Position numbers and translations under genes: made by a program. From contig NZ_LNIZ01000001.1 in the NCBI RefSeq assembly GCF_001469025.1, forward strand, positions 372,001 through 436,000: 64,000 bases of DNA. Direction: 5' to 3'. The notes under the pieces were generated by a model. It ran no database searches. It had not been told where the DNA came from and was given only the letters and a program-made list of their open reading frames with translations. This document shows positions 1 to 9,190 of the stretch, in pieces (the stretch's first letter is position 1; each line of letters opens with the position of its first letter). This stretch comes from Trueperella bernardiae. GTDB lineage: Bacteria > Actinomycetota > Actinomycetes > Actinomycetales > Actinomycetaceae.

Positions 1-697
1 GGTCGATCGTGCCCACCGTGATGATGCACAGCATGAGCGGCGTGATCCACGTCTTGCCACTGCGGCGGACCAACAGGCGGTCGCCCACGTAGCCGTCAGT
101 CACGTTCGCCACCCGAGCAACCATCCGGGTGACAAGAGTCGGCTCATAGCCCTCCTCGCCCGCGTCGTCATGCGCCTTGCGCTTGCGGCCCTCCTGAATC
201 CCGTCAATCACCTGCTTGATCGCCGTGTACAGCATCCACGCCCCGAAGATGAAGAACACCCAGATAAAACTCTCAATGAGCTTGGCGCCAATAAGGATGA
301 AGATGAGGCGCAACACGAGCGCGATGATGATGCCATACAGCAACACCTTCTGCTGATAAATGCGCGGCACCTGGAAGGAAGCGATGATGATAATGAAGAC
401 GAAAATGTTGTCCAGCGACAGGGAGTATTCGGTGAGGTAACCCGCGAAAAACTCGGTGGCAAACGTGCCGCCGTGACGCAGGTAGGTCAAGACGCCGAAC
501 ACGAGCGCGAGCGACACGTAGAACGCAGTCCACCGCGCGGCCTCCCCCAGGGTGGGCTCATGCGCACGGCGCACGTGCCCAAACAGGTCCACCGCAATGA
601 GTCCCACCACGATCACGCCGAGCAGCACCCACTCCCACGGAGCCACATGCATCTGAGATGCGACGGGTGCGGTGTAAATGAGCGTTGAAGCCAACAC
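1..697 (-). CDS. TerC/Alx-family integral membrane protein (3' end cut by window edge)
   Basis: About 232 codons are visible and the C-terminus lies beyond base 1. The protein is strongly hydrophobic with several membrane segments. It carries the TerC-family hallmark SLSLDNIFVFIIII around residues 80-93, followed by a QQKVLLYGI stretch and an acidic/basic cytoplasmic loop (KRKAHDDAGEEG). Members of this family are linked to manganese export or metal loading of exported proteins. I chose the GTG at 697 because GGAAAGG lies 6 bases upstream and the frame is open from there. A manganese-type riboswitch precedes the gene, which supports a manganese role. Exact substrate is inferred from family and leader, not shown. 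Confidence 0.88.
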   Translation of the reverse strand, partial: MLASTLIYTAPVASQMHVAPWEWVLLGVIVVGLIAVDLFGHVRRAHEPTLGEAARWTAFYVSLALVFGVLTYLRHGGTFATEFFAGYLTEYSLSLDNIFVFIIIIASFQVPRIYQQKVLLYGIIIALVLRLIFILIGAKLIESFIWVFFIFGAWMLYTAIKQVIDGIQEGRKRKAHDDAGEEGYEPTLVTRMVARVANVTDGYVGDRLLVRRSGKTWITPLMLCIITVGTID

Positions 698-721
698 GGT
701 ATGCCTTTCCGGTACGAACGA

Positions 722-826
722 TCAGGTACCGGAGGTCTCTTCCCGCCTGACGAATCAGGCCGCGGCCCGGGCGTGACGCCGTACTGACGAACCGTTATTG
801 AGTGGGAGTACTCCCCTCCGTCTCAG
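722..826 (-). promoter_or_regulatory. yybP-ykoY (manganese) riboswitch upstream of the TerC gene
   Basis: On the minus strand the leader holds the two conserved blocks of this class. A 5' block GGAGGGGAGTACTCCCAC lies at 802-819 and a 3' block GAGACCTCCGGTACC at 725-739, with GC-rich helices between them (GGCGTCACGCC and GCCGCGGC / CAGGCGGG). Established knowledge: yybP-ykoY elements bind Mn2+ and commonly control mntP and TerC/Alx-like membrane proteins. The element ends about 25 bases before the GTG start, so control of translation or termination near the ribosome binding site is plausible. Boundaries are approximate. Confidence 0.85.
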
Positions 827-829
827 TCG

Positions 830-858
830 ATCCTAGCGTACGCGGCCCGCCCGGCGAA
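830..858 (-). promoter_or_regulatory. candidate promoter of the riboswitch-TerC transcript
   Basis: A TAGGAT hexamer (830-835) is followed about 7 bases later by the 5' end of the riboswitch, and a weak -35 (TTCGCC, 853-858) lies 17 bases upstream. TAGGAT is a common actinobacterial -10. The position fits the start of the aptamer, but the -35 is poor. Confidence 0.35.
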
Positions 859-893
859 CGCTGCGCCCGCGTGGGGTGGACAACACCCGGGGC

Positions 894-2942
894 CTACGCC
901 TTCTCGATCTGGCGCAGTTCCTTCTTCACATCCAGGATCTCGTCACGCAGCCGGGCCGCCAGCTCGAACTGCAACTGCTCAGCGGCCGCGTGCATCTGCT
1001 CGGTGAGGTCCTCAAGCAGCTGGTGGATCTCCCGCCCGTCCTTCGGCAGGCGCTCGGAGATCGAGGCCTCCTTGCGGTAGCCACCCTCGAGCAGGGTTTC
1101 GGTGTCCACGTCTTCGCGCGCGAGCATGTCGGTGACGTCCGAGATTCTCTTCCGCAGCGGCGCCGGGTCGATCCCGTGCTCGGTGTTGTAGGCGATCTGC
1201 TTTTCCCGACGCCGGTTCGTCTCGTCAATCGCCTCCTTCATGTTCGGCGTGATCGTGTCGGCGTACATGTGCACCTGCCCCGACACGTTACGCGCGGCGC
1301 GCCCGATCGTCTGGATGAGCGAGGTGGTGGAGCGCAAGAATCCCTGCTTGTCGGCGTCGAGAATCGCCACGAGGGAGACCTCGGGCAGGTCGAGGCCCTC
1401 GCGCAGGAGGTTGATCCCCACAAGCACGTCGAACTTGCCCAGTCGCAGCTCGCGCAGGAGCTCGACGCGGCGCAGCGTGTCGACGTCAGAGTGGAGGTAT
1501 TCGACCTTGATGCCGCGCTCGGCCATGTAGTCGGTGAGGTCCTCGGCCATCTTCTTCGTCAGCGTGGTGACGAGCACGCGCTCGTCACGCGCCGTTCGGA
1601 TGCGGACCTCCTCCAGCAGGTCGTCAATCTGGCCCTTCGTGGGCTTGACGATGATTTCCGGGTCCACCAGGCCAGTGGGGCGAATAATCTGCTCCACCCA
1701 GCCATCCGACTTCTCCAGCTCGTACTTGCCGGGGGTGGCCGACAGGTAGACGGTCTGCCCGATGCGCTCCAAGAACTCATCCCACTTCAGCGGCCGGTTG
1801 TCCATCGCCGAGGGGAGCCGGAAGCCGTAATCGACCAGCGTGCGCTTGCGCGACATATCGCCCTCGTACATCGCCCCGATCTGCGGCACGGTCACATGCG
1901 ATTCGTCGATGACCAGCACGAAGTCCTCCGGGAAAAAGTCCAGGAGCGTGTTTGGCGGGGTGCCCGGGCCGCGGCCGTCGATGTGGCGCGAGTAGTTCTC
2001 GATCCCCGCGCACGATCCCAGGTTGCGCATCATTTCCAGGTCGAAGGTGGTGCGCATCTCCAGGCGCTGGGCCTCGAGCAACTTGCCCTGCTCGCGCAAA
2101 ACCTCCAGCCGCTCGTCGAGCTCCTCCTTGATCGAAGCCATCGCACGCTCCATGCGCTCCGGGCCCGCCACGTAATGGGAGGCGGGGAAGATGTGTGCGT
2201 GGTCGGTTTCGCGGATGACGTGGCCGGTGAGCGGGTGAAGCAGAGAGATCGAGTCGACCTCGTCGCCAAAAAACTCGATGCGCACGGCCAGCTCCTCGTA
2301 GACGGGGATGATCTCCACCGTGTCCCCACGCACGCGGAACGTGCCGCGCGTGAACGCCATGTCGTTGCGCGTGTATTGCATCTGAATGAACTGCTTGAGC
2401 AGCTGATCGCGATCTAGCTGATCGCCCACCTTCAACTGGACCATCCGGTCCACGTACTCCTGCGGGGTGCCGAGACCGTAGATGCAGGACACGGAGGCGA
2501 CCACCACCACGTCCCGCCTGGTCAGCAACGAGTTCGTGGCTGAGTGGCGCAGTCGTTCCACCTCGTCGTTAATCGAGGAATCCTTCTCGATGAACGTGTC
2601 CGACTGCGGCACGTAGGCTTCGGGCTGGTAGTAGTCGTAGTAGGAGACGAAGTACTCTACCGCGTTGTTCGGCAACAGCTCGCGGAACTCCGCGGCCATC
2701 TGCGCCGCCAGGGTCTTGTTCGGCTCGAGGATGAGGGTGGGGCGCTGAATCTGTTCGATCAGCCACGCCGTGGTGGCCGACTTACCTGTTCCCGTGGCGC
2801 CGAGCAGAACCACGTCCGATTCACCATTGTTGATCCGCTCGGCCAGCTCCTTGATCGCTTGCGGCTGATCGCCCGAGGGCGTGTACTCGGAAATGACTTC
2901 AAACGGAGCATCCTGGCGGACGATATCGGTGATAGGTCGCAT
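894..2942 (-). CDS. uvrB: UvrABC excision nuclease subunit B
   Basis: 682 residues, the usual length for UvrB. It is the helicase-like damage-verification subunit of nucleotide excision repair that works with UvrA and UvrC in the cytoplasm. Visible features are the Walker A GATGTGKS near residue 50, the [12 protein letters not shown] beta-hairpin block near 100, the DESH box near 345, helicase motifs [10 protein letters not shown] and QTIGRAARN, and a C-terminal UVR domain ([10 protein letters not shown]). The start MRPITDIV matches the usual actinobacterial N-terminus, although the nearest purine-rich stretch (GAGGG) is very close to the ATG. I see no SOS box in the short upstream gap before coaE. 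Confidence 0.98.
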   Translation of the reverse strand: MRPITDIVRQDAPFEVISEYTPSGDQPQAIKELAERINNGESDVVLLGATGTGKSATTAWLIEQIQRPTLILEPNKTLAAQMAAEFRELLPNNAVEYFVSYYDYYQPEAYVPQSDTFIEKDSSINDEVERLRHSATNSLLTRRDVVVVASVSCIYGLGTPQEYVDRMVQLKVGDQLDRDQLLKQFIQMQYTRNDMAFTRGTFRVRGDTVEIIPVYEELAVRIEFFGDEVDSISLLHPLTGHVIRETDHAHIFPASHYVAGPERMERAMASIKEELDERLEVLREQGKLLEAQRLEMRTTFDLEMMRNLGSCAGIENYSRHIDGRGPGTPPNTLLDFFPEDFVLVIDESHVTVPQIGAMYEGDMSRKRTLVDYGFRLPSAMDNRPLKWDEFLERIGQTVYLSATPGKYELEKSDGWVEQIIRPTGLVDPEIIVKPTKGQIDDLLEEVRIRTARDERVLVTTLTKKMAEDLTDYMAERGIKVEYLHSDVDTLRRVELLRELRLGKFDVLVGINLLREGLDLPEVSLVAILDADKQGFLRSTTSLIQTIGRAARNVSGQVHMYADTITPNMKEAIDETNRRREKQIAYNTEHGIDPAPLRKRISDVTDMLAREDVDTETLLEGGYRKEASISERLPKDGREIHQLLEDLTEQMHAAAEQLQFELAARLRDEILDVKKELRQIEKA

Positions 2943-2971
2943 GCCCTCAGGGTAGCGCCTTCCTCCGACAA

Positions 2972-3823
2972 TTAATATTGGCCACCTGACAGGTTCGCCC
3001 GTAGGTCAAGGGCGGGGTTGGCCAGACGCCACGACGAGCCCTGCCAGACCCAGCCGGCGCGCACCATCGCCTCCTCGCTGCCGGTGACTGCGAGCCCTGC
3101 CTCCGCGCGCGGGCGCACCCCGTGGTAGCGCAGGCGGTCGAGCTGCAGGCCGACGTCGTCGTTGACGGCGAGCGCCGGGTCCCACGGCCGCGCCGGGCTC
3201 CAGGTGCCCGAGCGTAGATTCTCGGCAAAAGGTAGCACCCAGCCCTCCCACGCGGCCATAGCAGCTGACTCCAGGCTCGCCTCGTCGGATTCGTTGACGA
3301 TGACGAGGTCGCTGATGTCGGCCCGCTCCTCGTCGCTGGACTGAGCGGCGATGCGGGCGCGGGCGTCGGCCTCGGACATGCCGCGGGTGAGCAGCAGGCG
3401 CTCGGCGCGCACCTCCGGCGCCGCCGCGATGGAGACGTTGGCAACCATCTCGAACTCACGGCCGTAGCCAGCGAGCAACGGGATATCATAGACGATCACT
3501 CCGTCCGGATCTTCACGACGAGCCCCCGCGATCTGCTCGTCCACGCTCGCCCAGATCGCGGGGTGCGTGATGTCGTCAAGGGCCTGGCGTTCGGCCGGGT
3601 CGGCGAAGACGATGTCGGCCAGGGCCTGCCGGTTGAGCGCGCCGCCATCCAGCACGCGCTCCCCCCAACGATCGGCGATCTGCGCGAGCGCCGGGCTGCC
3701 CGGTTCGAGGATGGCGCGCGCCGTGCGGTCGGCGTCGATGACGCGCGCTCCAAGCCCCGCCCAGATGGTAGCCACGTGCGACTTGCCCGACCCGATCCCG
3801 CCGGTGAGCGCAAGCGTCAGCAT
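2972..3823 (-). CDS. coaE: Dephospho-CoA kinase with an unusual C-terminal extension
   Basis: Catalyses the last step of coenzyme A synthesis, ATP-dependent phosphorylation of dephospho-CoA. The P-loop GGIGSGKS is at residues 8-15, followed by the CoaE pattern [12 protein letters not shown] and the LVIVNES segment near residue 180. The core is about 195 residues. The protein is 283 long because of a further 85-residue tail without an obvious known fold. Many actinobacterial CoaE proteins carry a larger GrpB-like C-terminal domain, and this tail is too short for that. It lies 2 bases after pcp in the same direction, so the two are probably co-transcribed. Confidence 0.95.
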   Translation of the reverse strand: MLTLALTGGIGSGKSHVATIWAGLGARVIDADRTARAILEPGSPALAQIADRWGERVLDGGALNRQALADIVFADPAERQALDDITHPAIWASVDEQIAGARREDPDGVIVYDIPLLAGYGREFEMVANVSIAAAPEVRAERLLLTRGMSEADARARIAAQSSDEERADISDLVIVNESDEASLESAAMAAWEGWVLPFAENLRSGTWSPARPWDPALAVNDDVGLQLDRLRYHGVRPRAEAGLAVTGSEEAMVRAGWVWQGSSWRLANPALDLRANLSGGQY

Positions 3824-3825
3824 GG

Positions 3826-4374
3826 TTATTCCCCCGCGATCTCGAGCAGTAAGTCCACCAAGGCCGCACCGTCGTCAAGGGAGAAGTGCTCCTGCGGTGG
3901 CAGGTGGAGGAAGCCAGCGCGGGCCGAATTCTGGATCGCCGTGAACATCACCGTGTTGCACACGTACAGCCCCGCGCTGCGCGACTCCTCAAGCGGGAAG
4001 CCGGCTTCGCGGGCCCGGGTGATCATCTCCTTGAACGGCAGCGTAGTCTCCAGCGCGAGCGGAGCGCCGGCGTCGACCTCCTCCCCCGTAGCGATAAAGC
4101 CGGAGTTATCAGCAACCCGGGCATCCCGACGGTTCATCGCGAAGCGTTCGATCGTGGGAACCGTGCGGTCGGCCGCGAGGCCAAGGGCAATGTGGACGTC
4201 GAAAGCGCCGAGCTCGGCCACGCGGGCGCGGGCGGCACCGTACTCAACCGGCAGGATCTCGACCGTCAGCTCGTCCGCGCGCTGCCACTCCTCCCGCACG
4301 AGCCGCGCCACGTGCTCAGTGGGATTGAAGGAATTCGTGTGAAATGGCCCGAAGGCGGTGAGCAAGATTCGCAT
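3826..4374 (-). CDS. pcp: Pyroglutamyl-peptidase I (peptidase C15)
   Basis: Cytoplasmic cysteine peptidase that removes N-terminal pyroglutamate from peptides. The catalytic triad can be placed: Glu76 (in ERFAMNRRDARVADN), Cys139 (in AGLYVCNTVMF) and His157 (in GFLHLPP). The N-terminus ILLTAFGPF...NPTE is typical of the family. At 182 residues it is slightly shorter than the common 200-215, with the loss mainly at the C-terminus, but all catalytic residues are present. It is followed almost directly by coaE. Confidence 0.95.
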   Translation of the reverse strand: MRILLTAFGPFHTNSFNPTEHVARLVREEWQRADELTVEILPVEYGAARARVAELGAFDVHIALGLAADRTVPTIERFAMNRRDARVADNSGFIATGEEVDAGAPLALETTLPFKEMITRAREAGFPLEESRSAGLYVCNTVMFTAIQNSARAGFLHLPPQEHFSLDDGAALVDLLLEIAGE

Positions 4375-4400
4375 GCACCCAGCTTACGTGCCGCGCAAAC

Positions 4401-4433
4401 AAAAACTGGGGAGCACCCCACGGTGCTCCCCAG
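4401..4433 (-). terminator. Rho-independent terminator of rpsA
   Basis: A perfect 12-bp inverted repeat (CTGGGGAGCACC at 4406-4417, GGTGCTCCCCAG at 4422-4433) with a 4-base loop is followed on the minus strand by TTTTT. It lies about 30 bases past the rpsA stop, between rpsA and pcp. Confidence 0.88.
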
Positions 4434-4461
4434 CCAGTTGCTCTAGCTTGTCAGCTGATGC

Positions 4462-5928
4462 TTAGTTGCCCGTCAGCTTCTCGCGCAGAGCGGCGAGCGC
4501 CTCATCGGACGCAAGCGTGCCAGCGGAGTCATTACCGGACGAGAACGAAGTCGGAGCGGCCTCGGCCGGAGCGGAAGAATCGCCCGCGGCAGCGGCCTCG
4601 GCGTCGGCCTCCATGTGAGCCATGACCTGCTTCTTGTGAGCAATCCAGCGCTCCTCGGCCTTCGCGTACTCGGCCTCCCAGGCAGCCTGGTTCTCCTCGT
4701 AGCCCTCGAGCCACTCGTTCGCCTCGGGGTCGAAGCCCTCCGGGTACTTGTAGTTGCCCTCCTCGTCGTACTCGGCGGTCATGCCGTACAGCGACGGATC
4801 GAAGTCCTCCGAGTGCGGGTCCACGCCCTCGTTCGCCTGCTTGAGCGACAGGGAGATGCGACGACGCTCGAGATCGATGTCGATGACCTTGACGAAGACC
4901 TCGTCGCCCACCTTGGCAACCTGCTCCGGCAGGTCGATGTGGCGCTGCGCCAGCTCCGAAATGTGAACCAGGCCCTCGATGCCGTCCTCCACGCGAACGA
5001 ACGCACCGAACGGGACCAGCTTGGTCACGCGGCCAGGAACAACCTGACCGATGTGGTGGGTGCGGGCGAAGGTCTGCCACGGATCTTCCTGGGTGGCCTT
5101 GAGCGACAGGGAGACGCGCTCGCGGTCCATGTCCACATCCAGCACCTCGACCGTGACCGGGGTGCCGACCTCGACAACCTCGGACGGGTGGTCGATGTGC
5201 TTCCAGGACAGCTCGGAGACGTGCACGAGGCCGTCCACGCCGCCCAGGTCAACGAACGCACCGAAGTTAACGATCGAGGACACGACGCCCTCACGAACCT
5301 GGCCCTTCTGCAGGGTGTCGAGGAAGTGCGCGCGGATCTCGGACTGGCTCTGCTCCAGCCAGGAGCGGCGGGAAAGAACAACGTTGTTGCGGTTCTTGTC
5401 CAGCTCAATGATCTTCGCCTGGAGCTCACGGCCGATGTAGGGCTGCAGGTCGCGCACGCGACGCATCTCCACGAGCGAGGCCGGGAGGAAGCCGCGCAGG
5501 CCGATGTCGAGGATGAGGCCGCCCTTGACGACCTCGATGACCGTGCCGGTCACGACGCCGTCGGCTTCCTTGATCTCCTCGATCTTGTCCCACGCACGCT
5601 CGTACTGCGCACGCTTCTTCGACAGGAGAAGACGACCCTCCTTGTCCTCCTTCTGGAGAACGAGAGCCTCGATCTGGTCACCAACTTCGACAACATCATC
5701 GGGATCGATGTCGTGCTTGATGGAAAGTTCCTTGGAGGGGATAACACCCTCGGTCTTGTAGCCGATGTCGAGCAGGACCTCATCCCGATCGACCTTGACT
5801 ACGGTTCCTTCAACGATGTCGCCATCGTTGAAGTACTTGATGGTTTCGTCGACAGCGGCGATGAGATCTTCTTCGGTGCCGATGTCGTTGATTGCGACCT
5901 CAGTGGAGGTCTGGTTGTTAGTTGTCAT
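4462..5928 (-). CDS. rpsA: 30S ribosomal protein S1
   Basis: 488 residues with four S1 RNA-binding domains at roughly 35-105, 123-188, 210-278 and 295-363, each showing the G-x-V/R-x-VxxFGAFVxx or related core (for example GVVSSIVNFGAFVDL and GRVTKLVPFGAFVRV). It promotes mRNA binding to the ribosome. The C-terminal 120 residues are acidic and alanine-rich, as in other actinobacterial S1 proteins, which have four rather than six S1 domains. The start MTTNNQ precedes the conserved AVDETIKYFNDGDIVEG. The gene stands alone between polA and a strong terminator. Confidence 0.98.
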   Translation of the reverse strand: MTTNNQTSTEVAINDIGTEEDLIAAVDETIKYFNDGDIVEGTVVKVDRDEVLLDIGYKTEGVIPSKELSIKHDIDPDDVVEVGDQIEALVLQKEDKEGRLLLSKKRAQYERAWDKIEEIKEADGVVTGTVIEVVKGGLILDIGLRGFLPASLVEMRRVRDLQPYIGRELQAKIIELDKNRNNVVLSRRSWLEQSQSEIRAHFLDTLQKGQVREGVVSSIVNFGAFVDLGGVDGLVHVSELSWKHIDHPSEVVEVGTPVTVEVLDVDMDRERVSLSLKATQEDPWQTFARTHHIGQVVPGRVTKLVPFGAFVRVEDGIEGLVHISELAQRHIDLPEQVAKVGDEVFVKVIDIDLERRRISLSLKQANEGVDPHSEDFDPSLYGMTAEYDEEGNYKYPEGFDPEANEWLEGYEENQAAWEAEYAKAEERWIAHKKQVMAHMEADAEAAAAGDSSAPAEAAPTSFSSGNDSAGTLASDEALAALREKLTGN

Positions 5929-5945
5929 AGAGTTGGTGACTCCGG

Positions 5946-5951
5946 ATTATA
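5946..5951 (-). promoter_or_regulatory. candidate -10 element for rpsA
   Basis: A perfect TATAAT lies 17 bases upstream of the rpsA ATG on the minus strand. No good -35 is seen at 16-18 bases. If used, the 5' leader would be only about 11 bases, shorter than expected for a ribosomal protein mRNA, so the call is weak. The upstream GGTGCC-GCCC-GGCACC hairpin (around 5970-5985) has no T tract. Confidence 0.35.
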
Positions 5952-6059
5952 TGATTGTTACGGACATGGTGCCGGGCGGCACCACCTGCCAAGTTTACGG
6001 GGAAAAACCGCCGTGATTCAAGCGGACTTGCGGGCCTAAATGCCGAATTGACCACAGCG

Positions 6060-8753
6060 TCAGTGGGCCGCGTCGCGCCAGTTGCGCCCCACCCCCACGC
6101 TCACCGACAGCGGCACCGAGAGCTCCGCCGCCTTCGCCATCTCCTCGCGCACGATCTGCTCCACCTGCTCGGCCTCGGAGGCCTTGACCTCGAGCACGAG
6201 TTCGTCATGTACCTGGAGCAAGACGCGCGAGGCCAGGCCCGCGCTTGCGAGCGCCTCGTGGACGGCGACCATCGCGAACTTGATGATGTCCGCCGCCGAC
6301 CCCTGGATGGGGGCGTTCAGTGCCATGCGTTCGGCCGCCTCGCGCACCTGCCGGTTAGGGTTGTCCAGCCCCGGCAGGTAACGACGCCGCCCCCAGATCG
6401 TGGACGTGTAGCCGTCCTTGCGCGCCTGGGAGACGACGGCGGTGAGGTACTGGCGCACCTTGCCAAATCGGGCGTCGTAATCCTTCATGAGCGCCTCGGC
6501 CTCTGGCACGGTGATGTGGAGCTGCTGGGAGAGCCCATAGGAGGACAGGCCGTAGGCGAGCCCGTAGCTCATCGCCTTGATCTTCGAGCGCTGCTCGCCC
6601 GTGACCGACTCCTGCGGCACGCCGAACACGCGCGAGGCCACGAAGCTGTGCAGGTCCGTGCCCTGGCGGAAGGCGTCGATGAGGTCCGCGTCCCCCGACA
6701 GGTGCGCCATGAGGCGCATCTCGATCTGGGAATAATCGGCCGTCATCACGTAGTCATAGCCCTCACCCGGCACGAAGACGCCGCGGATCTGGCGGCCCTC
6801 CTCCGTGCGGGCGTGGATGTTCTGCAAGTTCGGATCCGTGGAGGACAGTCGGCCGGTGGCCGCCACGGTCTGTTGGTAGGTGGTGTGGATCCGGCCCGAC
6901 ATCACAGAGCGCTGCAGGCCCTCCACCGATTGGCGCAGCTTGAGCGCATCCCGGTGCTCGAGCAGGCCGGCCAGGAACTCCTGGGCGGACAGCGCCACGT
7001 CATCCTCCCGGTGGGCGATCTTCGCCAGGAGCTCAGCCAGCGCGTCCGCGTTCGTGGTATAGCCAGACTTCGTCTTCTTCGTCACCGGCAGCTTCATGCG
7101 CTCAAAGAGCACCTCTTGCAGTTGCTTGGGGCTGGAGAGGTTGACCGAGTCATCGCCGATGGCCTCATGCGCCTTGCGGGCTGCGTCCTCCACGCGCGTG
7201 TTGAAGGCGTGGTAGAGCGATTCAAGCAGGTCCTCATCCACCGCTATGCCCACGCTCTCCATCTCGAACAACACCTTGGCCACCGACAGCTCCAGCGCCA
7301 TGAGCGCGCCCTCCGGATCTGCCTTACGCAGGTCCTGATCGAAGGCGTCGCGCAGATCGAGCAGCACGCCCGCGCGCTGGGCCGTGGCTGAGTGGACAAT
7401 CGCGCCATCCGCACCGATACCCAGCGTGTCATCTTCAGCCGCGGCGATATCCACGGCCAGGTAACGCTGGGCGAGGTCGGTCAAGTCATACGCACGCTGG
7501 TCCGGGTGGAGCAGGTAGGCGCCGATCTCCGTATCCCCGACAACGCCGGCCAGGCTCACCCCCACGCCCTTCCACGCGTGGGCCAGGCCCTTCGTGCCGT
7601 GCCCCACCTTGGGCTGATCCGCGTCCTCAAGGAAGGCCACGAGCGCCTCCTCGTCCGCCGCGTCGAGCCCGGCCCGGTCCCCGTAGTACACGTGGTGATC
7701 GGCAGAGGCCACCGCGTAGCCTGCCACATCGCCCCGCATGGGGCGCCGGTCCCCGTCAATCTCAATACCCCACGGGCCCTCGTGCCCGGCCAAAAACTCT
7801 TCAAACGGCACGCTGCCCGCCGCGACCAGCGTGGCCTCCACCGCAGGCTCGGACGCCACCGCTTCCTCCCCGCCGCGCATCGGCAGCTCGCGCAACACCC
7901 GCTCGCGCAGGCGCGTGAAGTCAAGCGTGTCGAACAGTTCGTGCATCTCCTCGCGAGCAACGCCCACCGGGCGCAACTCGTCAAAGTCCTCCACAATCGG
8001 CAGGTCCCGCACCAGGGTGTTGAGCGCGCGGTTACGGCGCACCATCTCCACGTTCTCCCGCAGGTTCGCCCCCGTCTTGCCGCCGATCTCATCAGCGTGC
8101 TCGAGCAGGTTCTCCAGGCCCCCGTAGTGGTTGAGCCACTTCGCCGCAGTCTTCGCACCCCACAGCGGCACGCCCGGGATGTTATCGGCTCCCTCCCCCA
8201 CCAGCGCCGCCAGATCCGAATACAGCTCCGGCTTCACGCCCGCCTTCGCCTCGATCCCCGCCGGATCGAGCACCGCCATCTGCGAGCGTGGCATCGGGTA
8301 GACCAGCGTGATCGCGTCATCCACCAGCTGGTACGTATCCTTATCACCGGAGGAGATAAAGACCTTCATCCCCCGCTCTTCGCCGCGCGTGGCCAGGGTT
8401 GCCACGATGTCATCGGCCTCGAAGTCCTCCACCGTCAGCCACGCCACGCCCAGCACGTCCAGCACCTGCTGGATCACCGAGATCTGGCCCTTGAACTCCT
8501 GCGGGGTCTCGGCACGCCCGCCCTTGTACTCCGCGTACTGGCGCGTGCGGAACGTACCGCCCGGCAGGTCAAAAGCCACCGCCACGTGCGTGGGCTGGTA
8601 GTCACCAACCAGCTTGAGCAAGGTGGAAGTAAAGCCGTGCACGGCGTTCGTGTACTGGCCCTGCGCCGTCAAAAAGGAATCGGCGGGCAGCGCGAAGAAC
8701 GAGCGGAATGCCAGCGAGTGGCCATCGAGCAGAAGCAGAGTTTCTTGATTCAC
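6060..8753 (-). CDS. polA: DNA polymerase I
   Basis: 897 residues in three parts. The N-terminal 5'-3' exonuclease (to about 300) has LLLDGHSLAFRSFFAL, DFEADDIVAT and GEGADNIPGVP. The middle domain (about 310-490) is degenerate. The C-terminal polymerase has motif A TADYSQIEMRLMAHL, the O-helix RSKIKAMSYGLAYG and motif C LLQVHDELVLEV. It fills gaps in excision repair and removes RNA primers. In the middle domain the metal-binding acidic residues of the 3'-5' proofreading site are not recognisable (GIEIDGD, then VGHGTKGLAHAW where an Asp is expected), so proofreading is probably absent, as in many actinobacteria. A divergent thioesterase gene starts 70 bases away. Confidence 0.98.
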   Translation of the reverse strand: MNQETLLLLDGHSLAFRSFFALPADSFLTAQGQYTNAVHGFTSTLLKLVGDYQPTHVAVAFDLPGGTFRTRQYAEYKGGRAETPQEFKGQISVIQQVLDVLGVAWLTVEDFEADDIVATLATRGEERGMKVFISSGDKDTYQLVDDAITLVYPMPRSQMAVLDPAGIEAKAGVKPELYSDLAALVGEGADNIPGVPLWGAKTAAKWLNHYGGLENLLEHADEIGGKTGANLRENVEMVRRNRALNTLVRDLPIVEDFDELRPVGVAREEMHELFDTLDFTRLRERVLRELPMRGGEEAVASEPAVEATLVAAGSVPFEEFLAGHEGPWGIEIDGDRRPMRGDVAGYAVASADHHVYYGDRAGLDAADEEALVAFLEDADQPKVGHGTKGLAHAWKGVGVSLAGVVGDTEIGAYLLHPDQRAYDLTDLAQRYLAVDIAAAEDDTLGIGADGAIVHSATAQRAGVLLDLRDAFDQDLRKADPEGALMALELSVAKVLFEMESVGIAVDEDLLESLYHAFNTRVEDAARKAHEAIGDDSVNLSSPKQLQEVLFERMKLPVTKKTKSGYTTNADALAELLAKIAHREDDVALSAQEFLAGLLEHRDALKLRQSVEGLQRSVMSGRIHTTYQQTVAATGRLSSTDPNLQNIHARTEEGRQIRGVFVPGEGYDYVMTADYSQIEMRLMAHLSGDADLIDAFRQGTDLHSFVASRVFGVPQESVTGEQRSKIKAMSYGLAYGLSSYGLSQQLHITVPEAEALMKDYDARFGKVRQYLTAVVSQARKDGYTSTIWGRRRYLPGLDNPNRQVREAAERMALNAPIQGSAADIIKFAMVAVHEALASAGLASRVLLQVHDELVLEVKASEAEQVEQIVREEMAKAAELSVPLSVSVGVGRNWRDAAH

Positions 8754-8823
8754 GCCACCAGCCTATCGCGGACCACCGACAAACATGACGGTTCACCCTG
8801 CGCGCCCTTGCTACGCTGGCACC

Positions 8824-9189
8824 ATGACCACACTCGACAAGACCCTCGCCATCACAGTCGAGGCCCACACAGCCGATATCTGCACCGTCTCCATGCCCAC
8901 CGCCCACGCTCACCAGCCCTACGGCGTCGTGCACGGGGGCATCAACGGGGTGCTGGTCGAGCACGCTGGATCACTCCTCGCGCTCACGAACGCCCCCGAA
9001 GGCAAGATCGCGGTGGGCACCGAGCTGTCCGTCTCGCACGTGGCGCCCAACGCCACCGCCCTGGTGCGTGCCACGGCGCGCGTCCTCAAAGTAACGCGCT
9101 CGTCCGTCATCACCTCGGTGATCGTCTCGGACGAGCGCGGGGAGATGACCGCCGCCGGGCGGCTCACTTGCGTGTTTATCAGCGCCTAG
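8824..9189 (+). CDS. PaaI-type hotdog-fold thioesterase
   Basis: 121 residues starting at the ATG in CACCATGACC. It shows the hotdog thioesterase core HGGINGVLVEHAGSLLAL, in which HGG and the following Glu are the expected catalytic elements, then the VGTELSVSHVAPN strand. Family members hydrolyse acyl-CoA or aryl-CoA thioesters, and the substrate here cannot be told. It is divergent from polA and convergent with pdtaR, whose stop is one base away, so it is a single-gene transcript. Confidence 0.88.
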   Translation: MTTLDKTLAITVEAHTADICTVSMPTAHAHQPYGVVHGGINGVLVEHAGSLLALTNAPEGKIAVGTELSVSHVAPNATALVRATARVLKVTRSSVITSVIVSDERGEMTAAGRLTCVFISA

Positions 9190-9190
9190 G

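Noticed and set aside
876-2417. Long plus-strand open frame across uvrB
   Set aside because: It is the mirror of the uvrB reading frame in high-GC DNA; its protein has no domain and is rich in Arg/His/Val in a way typical of antisense frames. The same applies to long frames opposite rpsA, polA, hisF, pafA, sufB and others.
5970-5985. GGTGCC-GCCC-GGCACC hairpin between polA and rpsA as a terminator
   Set aside because: Only six base pairs and no T tract on the minus strand.
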